Source: Paulownia fortunei (lineage: Eukaryota; Streptophyta; Magnoliopsida; Lamiales; Paulowniaceae). From it: a stretch of DNA of 64,000 bases. The notes under the pieces are model-generated. The model made no database searches, was not told the DNA's origin, and saw only the letters and a program-made list of their open reading frames with translations. Position numbers and translations under genes: made by a program. Shown here one piece after another: positions 53,648 to 64,000 of this stretch. Each line of letters starts with the position of its first letter. Position 1 is the first letter of the stretch. The DNA is taken from NCBI GenBank assembly GCA_019321725.1, contig CM033114.1:21956216-22020215 (forward strand). The letters are read 5' to 3'.

Positions 53648-56600
53648 TTAGGGAAAGGTAAACCCGGAGGCAACAGACGTTGGTTGGGAATTATTAGATG
53701 GGTTGACGGCTACCCAGAGTAAGGAGAGAGTAATAGCAATGAGGCCTGACCACACAAACACAATGGTGGGTGTCTTGCCTCTTCTTCCCATCAGACCTTT
53801 GGCAAAAGGATAGAGATGAGCCAGCACCCAGAAACTAAAGAAAGCTCCACCTATGAACTTGCTCCACTGAGGACTGTTTCATATATTGTTCTTGAAAATG
53901 CAACCACTATTGCAATTATGTTTACCATCCCAATCACGATAGGTGGGATCATCAATGATGTCCATTTTACCAAGTACAAATCTGCATATATATCGTCCAC
54001 GTCCTCCCCTGCCGACTTGGATGTCAGTGTGAATGATATCTCTATCCCAGCAATCACTTTCAGAAGTCCTTGCACCACCGCAGCCAAGTGGGCACTGGTT
54101 CCGGAAATAAGCCAAAATTGTTCATTCCTCCACCACTCTTCTAGTCCCACACCTGACCATTTCACTTCTAAGATGGCCAATGCCACCAGGCATAGGGATA
54201 TGGTTAGCAGGAGGCCAAGGAAACTAACGTCAAGGGTTTGTACAATAAAGTGGCCCGAGAAGAGTGAGAGCGCTGGGAGGAAGCAGTAGACAATGAGGAA
54301 CAAAGAGGTAAAAGGATAGACGCCGACATTGAGGTAAGCCAGGCGCTGGAGGAGTTTGATCTTTTTGGACGCCAGCAAGGCGTTGTTTCTGGAGAAGAAT
54401 ATCTCCACGGAGCCTGTCGCCCATCTAAGTACCTGGTGGAGTCTATCAGTGAGGTTGATTGGAGCTGATCCACGGAAGGCGTCACGCTTGGTCACACAGT
54501 AGACTGAGCGCCACCCACGGTTATGCATTCGATACCCAGTCACCACATCTTCTGTCACTGAACCGTAAATCCAACCAACACGGTCGCCCCATTCAGTCTT
54601 ATCCTCGTACCTACATTGTTTACCAAGGATAATAATACCATGTATGATTACCTCATCATCAATTAGTTAATACCAGTGAAGTCAGTAAGGATAAATGGTT
54701 ATAAGAAGCAAGACATGCATATATACCAACAAGATATAACAGAGACGGCTTCGGCTACAGTAGTTGCATCAAGTGGTTCACGGGGGACCCGTAGAATACC
54801 AGGAGGTCGTCCATACTTGACTGCAGGATGATCGGCAATTGGACGCCCCTGAAATTCAGCAATCGGGATTGACTCAGCCAGCAATGTGGAATTCCCAAAT
54901 CGTTTGGGTAATAAATTCACATCAAGATCAGGGTCAAAATCAGTTGTCTTCAAAGCTTGAGTCTCTGAATTTTTGTCAGATATCTTATCAACTTTTGGGG
55001 GATCAAAGCCATAAAGAGCAAATCTTCGAAACATGCAACCTGTCCCAACATAAACTGGACCCTGAAATCAAGTAGACACTCAGCCCTCAACAATTGTAGA
55101 TTTGAGTGTGAAAATTTTATCATCAATACACACGCAGTATTGCAAATGGTAAAGAAAAAAACAAACAAACGATTGAAATATGTACCTGGAGGCCATCGAG
55201 TGCTCGCATATTACCATCAAAAAATACAGTGTTGTGGTTGGCATAACGGTCAGATGGATCAATGCCTTCAAATCTCTGTGGAAACTGAATATAGCATATA
55301 TCTTCGCCGCCCCTATCCATCATAAAGCACATCCCTTCTCTGACAGCATTGCAATTAAAGATGTAATGATCACAGTCGAGGTTGAGTATGAATGGACCAT
55401 TCGATAGTACTGCTGATGCTCGCACAAGAGCATTCATTGCACCAGCTTTCTTGTTATGGTCATACCCTGGACGTTTTTCACGGGATACATACACAAACAT
55501 TGGCAGACGTATGTCCACGTCGGTGAAGTCAAGAAGCTTGTCTTCAGAACTTCCCATGAGTGGGTCATTACTAGGAGGCTTCAGCATCACCTAAGTATAG
55601 ATGCAAATGGGTGTAAAGCTATATTGATTAGCTCCAGAAATAGAAGGTTAGATAAGAAAATGCTATCAATAGACATTGCACCTGGAGAATTCCTGCGTGA
55701 TCGCCTTTGGCATGCTCACGGGATGGAACGGCCCAAGTTCCTGGCCAATGGGTGCCATCAGCCATCCATGTAGCCTTTTGGACCTTGATTGGCTCTAAAG
55801 TGTCAGCCCCGTTCTCCCTCATGTGCTTTAACATTTTCATCTCCTCTCTTGCATTGAAAGCCTCTGATCTTCTCCTAATTGAATCAGGTAATCCATTTAT
55901 CCTCACTTTGAATTCATCATATTCCCTCTTAACTTTCCGCCTATCTTTCACGAAGTCGGGCCTACTCTTGTTCTTGGTCGGGTCACCCTTCATACTGAAG
56001 TAGGTTTCAGGATTCCGGGGTTCTATATCGTGTTTCCTACAGAAAGGGACCCATAAATCAGCAAAGCTTGCTGCCTCAGCCATTGCTTCAAAAGTGAGAA
56101 GGGCACCGCCGTCATCAGAAATGTAACAAGCCAGTTTCTCCACAGGGTATTCAACAGCTAGGATTGACAAAATAGTGTTGGCTGTGACAAGAGGTGGTTC
56201 TTTCTCTGGATCAGCAGTAGATACAAATAAATCTACCCCAGGAAGGTCAGAGCGGCCGGTAGGATTGGAAGGTGATGGCATTTCAAATTTCTCACGCAAG
56301 ACCTCTAAATCCGTGGTTCGATTAATTGGATGCACCTTAGGAAGCTGATCAAGGATCCAAGAGAAAGCAAACCATACCTCACAGATAACTGACATGAACC
56401 AAAGCCATATGGCATCATTATTTGGATGTCTCAGTCTCCATGCCAAGAAGAAGCCCAGCACAATTAGCCGGACAACAATCAACAACCTGAGTAATTGATA
56501 AAATGGATTAGTAACTCTTTAGTTTGTTTTGCATCCAAACCACAGATAGTAGCTAAGAAACAATGAGCAATCAGTTTGAAAAAAGTTATCATTGTGGTTA

Positions 56601-58212
56601 ACTTGCCAAGATTATGCAATGCAATGAGTGATTGTGTAGTGGATAAAAGTATTGCACATGTTGAGTATTTTGTAATTTGGTCAAAGATTGAGCAGTTGCT
56701 ATTTACGAAAAATACCTGTAAGGGCTGATTATGCTATTTGGGATATCTATAACTCGGCTAAGGGGCCTCCATGGTTTATCTGATGTATCCAACACGCCCT
56801 TCTGCATTCCTCCATCCCCATCGTCTCCATACATATCATCTTGGGGCCAATAGGCATTACCATATCCATATGTGCCTTGCGTCTCAAATAGCCATTTATT
56901 GTGGTCAAATTCTCCATTTTGATTCCTTTTCATCATGGACATGTTTTGACGATCCCTCTTGGAATCGTCTGGGCCAGGGAGCGAGAGAGCTCCACTGGAG
57001 TAGTTTGGTACATCATCATCATCATAGTCTCCAACTCTGTATGGCTCCTTGCATCCTGGACAGAGGCCAGTCTCTTTTTGGGCGTCCATGTAGCAATCTC
57101 TACAGATTTTGAACCTGGAAAAGCCAATTTGTTTTGTGCATATAAGATAGTAAATGTTTGCTCCAGGTGGAGTGCATGGTGGTGAACATGCATGCATGTA
57201 GAATGAGATGTGGAGAGGAATAGGTCCTTAATTGAAGCAATTATCAAGAATCAACTTTTCCTCAAGACCCACCTTGCAAAAATGATGACAAGGTATAGGA
57301 AAGTTTAGGAAGCATTTTTGTTACTACATTATTCAGTTCAAATAAAATTATCAACAACCCCATATATTACCCAAAACAAAATGAAAACACCGAGATACTA
57401 AATATACTATTCATTTTGTTGATTGGTAATCGAAATAGATAATCACGTTGAGATAAAATATAATATTACGTGATATGAACATATTTTATTTTACAAGTTA
57501 CCATTTTATTAATCATATTTGTTAGATTTAAAGAATGATATTAAACCATGTCCATCCTGGTTCCACTTTCACCAAATGAACACACCATATGTATCATCAA
57601 TAAAACTAGTTAAAGGATTTAAGACATTTTAGTAATATTTTTCGTTTTTATCGAAGATGTAATATTAATAAATTGTGTATGGATATTCAAGAGAAAGAAT
57701 TATTGTTTGTAGATACTCCAACGAAAGGTACTCCATTTCCTATACCTGCATTCACAAGGGATAACATCGTTTCCTCTCTCGTCTTTCATAACTTTTCCAT
57801 CACAAGCTGGCATGGCGCAGGAGGAGCCCTTTGATCCTGCCATTTGTGGATGAGTGACCTGAGATTCGATCACCTTGTCCATGAGATGGGCACGAGTTAC
57901 GCTGTTGAATCCGCCGGTAAAGAGAGAATTGGAGACATATTGTTCCTCAGCTTTTGCAGCGACGGATGTATCCATGGGCTGATTATCTGGCGTTGGAGGG
58001 ATGTGAACGGTGTAGTTCATGTAATCCCCGGAAAATTCTCCCGACATGTCCAAGTCTTCTCTGGATAGGCTGACATACCTTCCGCTGGAAGTTCTTCTGG
58101 CAAATTTCACAGTTTGGCCAGTTGATGATCCCCGATTATTTCCCTGTGAGCCAGAAGAACCTCCGGGGCTGCGTATTGCCTTCTTCGATGGCTGACTCGA
58201 CAAGCTCGCCAT
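53648..58212 (-). CDS. CSLD4: Cellulose synthase-like D (CSLD4-like), C-terminal frameshift
   Basis: Six exons: 57746-58212, 56716-57114, 55682-56486, 55186-55590, 54727-55061 and 53648-54610, equivalent to about 1124 residues (Arabidopsis CSLD4 has 1111). CSLD enzymes are processive Golgi/plasma-membrane GT2 beta-glycan synthases of tip-growing cells, and CSLD4 acts in pollen tubes. The N-terminus has [19 protein letters not shown] and [11 protein letters not shown], then a RING-like finger ([30 protein letters not shown]). The catalytic core shows the DDG of [33 protein letters not shown] and QVLRW. The short variable loop after [17 protein letters not shown] matches CSLD1/4 better than CSLD2/3. 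At 53870-53872 the coding strand reads GTCCTCAGTGG where family members have GTNCCNCAGTGG. One C is missing, giving a stop six codons later and losing the last ~74 residues with two membrane helices. The downstream frame is open to the usual FTFP end. Confidence 0.94.
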
Positions 58213-58551
58213 TTTTCTAGATTATTAATTCATTCAACACCTAGCGATTAATACATCTTTCTTCATTCATATATGTTTAACTCATTCATACTAAATAATA
58301 TACATCTTTTTCTTCCTTCTATTCCATCATCAAGAAATGATGGTATGATGATAGCTAGGTAGCCTAGATGAGGAGAAAAGACCCGAAAAATGTGATATTG
58401 ATTCAACTCCTCCAAATGTTCCGGAGGAATGGATGAATAAAATTGGAGTTCATTGCTTGTATTTTTTTGGTTGCTTGTTGGCGGTTTTCAAGGAGAGTGT
58501 TAATTTATGGTTAATATTATTACAACTGTTCTACATAAAACTAAGTACTTC

Positions 58552-58594
<43 letters not shown>

Positions 58595-59239
58595 ATGAAT
58601 TCTCCACACACTATTGTATGCTTTATTAGAGATGAAGATGAAAAATAAAAGAGAGAAAAGACATATATAACAGATAGTAAGAATTAAAAAGAATAGACAA
58701 ATTGAAAATCTTTTTATAACGGGAAAACTATTAAAATGCCAACACATCTTAGTCCCAATAACAAGATTTTCAAAATTCAAAAGCAATTATTATCAACAAT
58801 GAAACCTTAATACACATTCTTTCTTTTTTTTTTAAAAAAAAATATAGATTAAGGATAATATAATTGAAACTAATCGGTAGTTAATATTTGCTATAAAATC
58901 CAGTAATCTCATACCCTGTCCTCTGGAATAGTAACTATAGTTGATTCCCACATTCTACAATTACAGAAACTAAAAAGCTCCTATAATTTCTATCAAAAAG
59001 TTGCTATGGTTGGACCATTTCATACTTTCTTTTTAACTTATTATTAAGATAAAGGAAAGTTAATAGCAACTTACTGGCCTCAGACTGAAACGAAAAATAA
59101 GGAGAAATCCATTATCCTTGGGCCATAATCAAAGATAATAATGATAAAAAAAAAAAAAATCACTATGATTTTGGGTTCCACCAAATTAGATTAGGGCTAG
59201 AATTTCTCCACACCTTAGTTCTTACTTTCTCCAAGTTGT

Positions 59240-59283
<44 letters not shown>

Positions 59284-60080
59284 ATTCATCATTGAGAAAA
59301 GACGTCTTTATATTCATTTAATTTATCTCAAAATTATACAGTGTTGCTATTATAATAAATACTTAAAATAGATGTGATTAGTGTCACTAGAGAATATGAA
59401 TTAAAGAAGTCATGACCGTCTTTTTACTTAAACCATTTTCCTACCAATCTGGTGTTTTATTCTTCAGCTTTATATTTTCTTTTGAAAATTCATTTAATGC
59501 ATAATGTATTGTGCTTACTTCTGGGTGGGAGATTTACCACCTCCTAGAGATGATTTTGTATCATGAGTTCTTTTTCCAAATGGATTTTTTGGAGTTGATA
59601 ATACTTCACTAATTCACCTAGGGTTATCAACATATAAGTTAAAAAATTCAGGGGAAGGAAAGTTATCTTAAAAAAAATAAATTATTCTTTGATTAAATGA
59701 TTATACTTTTTCGAGAATTGTATATATATGAGAAACTATTATATATTAATGTTGTTAGCATATCCAACGAATATGTAATCAAATAATTTTGGTCCCTATT
59801 TTGACTTGTTTAAATGTAGGTATTTGTAGGAATACCTTTCATAACTAGTTTTGTTTCTACTTTTGTATCGCATCTTATTAAAAATATAATTTGTTGAGAT
59901 AAATGTTTCACTCACCAAATTTTAGAATAATCTAGAATTTATCAACAAAGCGTTCATCATCTCTTTTAAAAATACTAAAAAACGATTGATGAATAAATGC
60001 ATAATTTGAACATAATTCTTCAAATGAAACAATATTCTCTAACTCATCTTTTGTTGCAATCTTTTGAAATTTATATTGAT
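58213..60080. other. CSLD upstream region and AT-rich spacer
   Basis: It contains the CSLD promoter side, an (AT)n run at about 58555-58590 and a compound (CATA)n-(TA)n tract at about 59240-59283. No gene was recognised. Confidence 0.45.
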
Positions 60081-60241
60081 TTTTTTATTTTTCTACTTTT
60101 CTTTTCTTTTCTTTTCTTTTCCCCCATTTTGTTGTTTTTCTCTATTTTTGATACTTTTCTTTTCCTTTTTTTTTTCTTTTTTCTCTTATTTTTTATTCAT
60201 CTTTTCCCTTTTTTTTTTTGAGGTCTCTCTCCTCTCCTCTG
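60081..60241 (+). repeat. Polypyrimidine tract
   Basis: About 160 bp with very few purines, including (CTTTT)n units and CCCCC. Open frames through it (Phe/Leu/Ser-rich) reflect composition and not coding. Confidence 0.8.
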
Positions 60242-60420
60242 CTCCATCGAAGTGACGAACCAACTTCACCAACCTTATGAACTCTGTCCTATAGAATAAG
60301 TACAAAATAAGAAATCTTATCATTTTAAGGGTGTAATAAAAGAAAATTATGAATTTGACAATCGATCAATTTTTTTAATTTTGCATCTCAGAATTTATGA
60401 TAAAACTTGTAATGGTATAC

Positions 60421-60587
60421 GAAAAAAATGAGAGGAATAAAAAGAGGGGGAAAAAAACGGTAGAAGAAAGGGAGAAAAAGGGAGTGAGAGAAAAAAAAAA
60501 AAAGGAAGAAAAAAAGAGAAAATCAAAGAAAAAAAATGAGAAAATAGAAAATGGAGAAAAGAGAGAAAATTGGAAGAAGAAAAAATA
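60421..60587 (+). repeat. Polypurine tract
   Basis: About 165 bp almost entirely A and G (GAGAGAAAAAAAAAAAAGGAAG and similar), 180 bp downstream of the polypyrimidine tract. The Lys/Glu-rich open frame is compositional. Confidence 0.8.
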
Positions 60588-60963
60588 ATTAGTTTATAAT
60601 TAATTGTAAAATTTAAGGATTTTTATTTATAAAATTACTAATCATAATTAATAATTAATAATCAAAAGTAGAAAAAGAATAATTAAAATCAAACAAGGCT
60701 GGAAAACTGCTCAAATTGTCAATAAACATGAAAAACGGGGGCGGAGTGAAAGAGGGGAAAAGAAAACAAGCAAGTTAGCAAAGCATGACTCACTCACTTC
60801 ACTCACAGTGAGTGGGTCAGTGGGGGTGTGTAAATGGATGGTTGGTTGGTTGGTTGTTGGTTGATTTTTATTCTCTTTTAATTTTTTTTTTATGTTTTCT
60901 TTTTTCTAGTTGTCTTTCTGTGGAGAGGAGACAACGCCATACCATTCCATACCATTAACGCCA

Positions 60964-60987
60964 CCCCACCCCACCCCACCCCACCCC
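60964..60987 (-). promoter_or_regulatory. (CCCCA)5 tract, minus-strand G-quadruplex candidate
   Basis: Five C4 tracts separated by single A (60964-67, 69-72, 74-77, 79-82, 84-87). The minus strand therefore has five G4 tracts with one-base loops, the most stable class of quadruplex pattern. It lies in the presumed leader or promoter of the CCCH gene, followed by a CT-rich stretch. Confidence 0.7.
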
Positions 60988-61489
60988 TTTCTTCTTTTCT
61001 TTTTCCATGAAAACAAGAAATCTTTGCTGATTTTGGTGTTCCGCCGGGGCAAGTCTAGCGTCACGGGCGCGGTGACCGATGGACTGTTAGGCGCTTGCTT
61101 GTGGACTACTCCTGACTGACATGTCATATGTGGCTGCTGATTTCCAATGTCGCTTACTGCCCTTGCTTCTTCCGCTTCCTCCTCTTCCTCCTCCCTTCAC
61201 CTCCACCCCCACCATCAAGGTCTCCTTCCCCTTTTCTTTTTTAATTGCGTCTATTTTTATGCATTTTCCTGTTGCTCCTCCGCGGGGTTTCGGCGTCATC
61301 CTGCTCAATTTCCCAATTATTTTTGTTGATCAGCAGTCACTTTTTATTTCTTAACATATGTTCATGTCTGCATCGGCATGGTGTTAATTTTAAGTGTTTC
61401 TTTTTTTTTACCATTAATTAGTCACGCGCAAGTATTTTTCCCTCTTTCTTCCTCTGCATCTTTTCTTCTTTTGCATGATCGTTTCTTGA

Positions 61490-63260
61490 AATTTAGTTAC
61501 ATGCTCTATCTTTGACTTTTAGTATCACCGTTGATGATCCTTACCCATTATTTGCATGCCTAAATTTCATGCTTTAGAGATGGAATCTTAAGGGCCACTT
61601 TCAAAATTTGCTATTTTTTTTTTTTTTCTGGTTCTTATTTAGCTAATTAGCTTCGTATCTGTTCAAACTGGAAGAGACATATTTAATCGCATTCCTTACA
61701 CTCCCTTTTTATCCTTTTCAGGAAATTAAAGATTTTTAGCATCTCACTATTTTTCTTTTTCCAATTTTTTCACATCATTCTTCTGGAGAATGTCTTTGAT
61801 GATGTTAGTTCAAGTATACAAGTCAAACTGGATAGGGAAAAGGGGGCTCAAAATCTTTGGTCCTTCTGTATAAGCTCGAGAAACCTTAATTTGGTTCTTG
61901 AAAATTGGTAAATGGGCACCTCAATTTGTTAGAGATTTGGAGCTTTAGGTTTTGAACTTCTTGAGAAAATTCACGACTTTGAATTTTGAAGTCTTGACAC
62001 TTCTTTCCAGCTGGTTTCATTAAAGGACAGCTTGATATTAGGAAATAAGATGTCAAATCCATTCGGTCCTGGGAAACATTTGTTACGTGGTTTTGGTTCC
62101 GATATATACGAGAGGGTGGTACTGACAGTTCACGCTGAACTGCACTGGAGTGTCAAACTGACATCAGCTCATATTTTCAAATTTTTTGTGCCATATGAAG
62201 ATGAGATCAAGAAAATAAATGGATTGTGGCAGTTAGGGAAATTATTAATACTTATGGCGGGTTTCTTGTTGGATTTTTGTGCATGATCAGGCTCGCCTTC
62301 AAATGATATTTTTCAGCATTAGCTTTATTATCAGTTTTTGATGTCTGCATGATAAAGGTGGTTATTTCATTGTGGATTTTACATATTTCTCTACCCTTTA
62401 ATTGAACAGATGATAGTAAACTACCATCCATTTTGAAGTTCTAAATCCTATGCTATTTAAATTAAGTTTTCTTTTTCATGACCATTGTTTAGAATTGCTT
62501 ACGTCACTACCTTTGAGTTTTAGTATTTCCATTTATGATCCTTATCCATTGATAGCATGCATGGAACCTAGGCTTTAGAAAATAAATATCAAAGTTGACT
62601 GTCTAATTTTGTTATTCTTTTCTAAATTTTGTTTTGCAAAGAATTTCACAGAAACAGATAGAGCCATAGTTAAATGCATCTCCACCTTTTTGTCTTTTTC
62701 TGTTTCCTTTTTCAGGAAATTAATGATTTTTAGCATCTCAAAATTTTCTAAAGTCATTCTTCCAGCAGGTAGGTGGAGAATTTCTGTGGTGATGTTTCAA
62801 TTAATGTTTTTCATCTATGCAAGTTGAAATAGAAGGGAAAAAAAGAGGACTCAAAATCCATCCTCCTAATCCATTTGTTTGAAATCTCAACTAATATCTT
62901 GTCCACTGGTATTGTGGTATTTAACAATGGGAAAACTGGGCATCTCAATTTGTTAGTTTTTTGTTTATGAACTTTTTATTTTGAGAATGTGGTTAATTTC
63001 CAAGTTGGAGACTCTTCTGTCCACCTGTTTTTTTGAGGACAATTTATTTAAGAAACCAAATGCCAAATTCATTAGGCCCTTGGAAAATATATATGGTAAG
63101 CAGATTTGGTTCTATTAAGTACGACAGACTTGCAGTCGCTGTGCTCATTAATTTACCCTGCAGTATTCAAACTGACGGCATCTAATATTTTTAGATGCTT
63201 TGTGGCAAATGAACATGAGATCAAGGGAACAAATGGAGTCCGGATCTTATCCGTGCGTGA
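61490..63260 (+). repeat. Diverged tandem duplication, ~1-kb period
   Basis: Copy 1 (about 61490-62260) and copy 2 (about 62490-63260) share ordered blocks. These include GATCCTTAYCCATT...GCATG...GCTTTAGA (61535 and 62535), TTTTCAGGAAATTAAWGATTTTTAGCATCTCA (61727 and 62711), and CTGACRKCATCTAATATTTT...ATGAGATCAAG (62157 and 63170). Offsets are about 985 to 1014 bp. Copy 2 contains the CCCH-gene exon; copy 1 has a decayed version of it. Confidence 0.75.
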
Positions 63261-64000
63261 AGGTGAACCAGATTGTTCTTACTACATTCGAACAGGTCTA
63301 TGCAGATTTGGAGCTACATGCCGATTTAACCATCCTCCAAACAGGACATTGGTATGAGAGTACCGTTATTACTTTCAGTGGCTGACGAATTTTTGATTTA
63401 ATGTGGATGTAAACGGAAATGTGTTTACATGTCAAAAATTATTTAATGAAAACTTTTTAGTTGTTGAGCATTATTAGACTTCATAAGATCAATCTGATGG
63501 ATGTAGGGATAAAATAAGACAAACCCTTTCTGTTTTCTCTCTGAAATTGCAAACTGGTGCTATAGGTACTTTGGTTGGGTAATGGGAGTCAGTAGAAATT
63601 TAAATATGAGTGTTTAATTGCATGTGCTACCTGATATTGACCTGAAGTCAAAACCAATGGAAGAAACAACTGAACTGGAGTCCTCTGACATACTTGCTGA
63701 AGTAAATATGGGTCTTCACGTTGTCTTTTACATACTATTCAATTTAGGTCTGCACACCTCAATTTGATAACTTTCTCGACTTCAATCGTAGGCTATTGCT
63801 ACAGCAAGGATGAAAGGCGAGTATCCAGAAAGAATAGGACAACCTGAATGTCAGGTATGCATCTATACTGCACTTGTCTCTGTTTGTGGCACTATAGGCT
63901 ATTGGCCATTTTCCCCATCTACTATCTAGACTAAATTTTTGGATGTCTCTGAAGGTTTTATAGTAATATATTGTTATATTCTTGTTTACTTTTATTCTTT
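63195..64000 (+). CDS. ZFN1-like CCCH zinc-finger protein, partial and apparently frameshifted
   Basis: Two exons are visible, 63195-63351 and 63792-63854; the gene runs past the window end. Exon one encodes [19 protein letters not shown] and then, one frame over, [33 protein letters not shown] (a C-X8-C-X5-C-X3-H finger), split here only for description. Exon two gives [21 protein letters not shown], the start of the second finger. These blocks match the plant ZFN1/ZFN3 family (five CCCH fingers, nucleic-acid binding). TATCCGTGCGTGAAGG lacks one G relative to the expected TAT CCG GTG CGT GAA at about 63253. The first exon (start Met) is not identified; a CT-rich leader with small ATGs near 61121 is one possible 5' end. 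The CCCH frame itself is open upstream to the acceptor, so a different phase could rescue the fingers but not ALWQMN. Confidence 0.8.

Noticed and set aside
53865..53880. A very short intron as the explanation of the CSLD4 frame change
   Set aside because: No GT/AG pair fits, and only one base is needed to restore the family sequence.
60397..60588. Lys/Glu-rich open frame
   Set aside because: It is the polypurine tract; no family resemblance.
62032..62286. An 84-codon plus-strand open frame as a separate gene
   Set aside because: It lies in copy 1 of the ~1-kb duplication and aligns with intron plus degraded exon of the CCCH gene.

Overview
This window is nuclear DNA of a core eudicot plant, possibly an asterid (the lineage guess is weak). 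The genes have introns with GT/AG borders, the spacers are AT-rich and full of (AT)n and (GA)n microsatellites, and every recognisable protein is a plant family member. There is no bacterial-style operon, CRISPR array, viral genome or biosynthetic cluster. I found no convincing new system; the most notable points are three apparent single-base frameshifts, a decayed exon duplication and several unusual non-coding structures.

Layout. At 0.4-1.3 kb there is a near-perfect tandem duplication. At 1.7-2.9 kb (-) is a secreted class III peroxidase. At 5.5-12.3 kb (-) is the beta subunit of the COPI coat. At 13.4-13.8 kb is a small inverted-repeat transposable element. At 14.7-17.5 kb (-) is a group I WRKY transcription factor. 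At 19.4-22.2 kb (+) is a SEIPIN1-type lipid droplet protein, convergent with isopentenyl-diphosphate isomerase at 23.3-27.1 kb (-). From 27 to 36 kb lies a gene-poor stretch with an LTR-like remnant near 35.4-35.9 kb. At 36.2-36.5 kb (-) is a small ZNF706-like zinc-finger protein, divergent from a gamma-glutamyl cyclotransferase-like gene at 37.3-37.8 kb (+). Diverged 680-bp tandem repeats fill 39.1-40.8 kb. At 41.9-43.0 kb (-) is a ROP-interactive CRIB (RIC) protein, at 44.6-46.4 kb (-) a PPR gene with a frameshift, at 47.3-52.2 kb (-) a GDT1/PML3-type Golgi manganese transporter, and at 53.6-58.2 kb (-) a CSLD4-like cellulose synthase-like gene with a frameshift. The window ends inside a ZFN1-like CCCH zinc-finger gene (+).

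The genes are independent housekeeping or regulatory loci and not one pathway. Some share cellular themes: COPI, PML3 and CSLD proteins act in or pass through the Golgi, and RIC proteins and CSLD4 are both known from polarised tip growth such as pollen tubes. I infer no functional cluster. Intron-exon borders were placed by eye from family alignments known to me plus GT/AG and reading phase. Coding lengths add up without error for nine of the twelve genes: peroxidase, beta-COP, WRKY (one acceptor ambiguous), seipin, IPP isomerase, ZNF706-like, GGCT-like, RIC and PML3. The PPR, CSLD4 and CCCH genes each appear to lack exactly one base.
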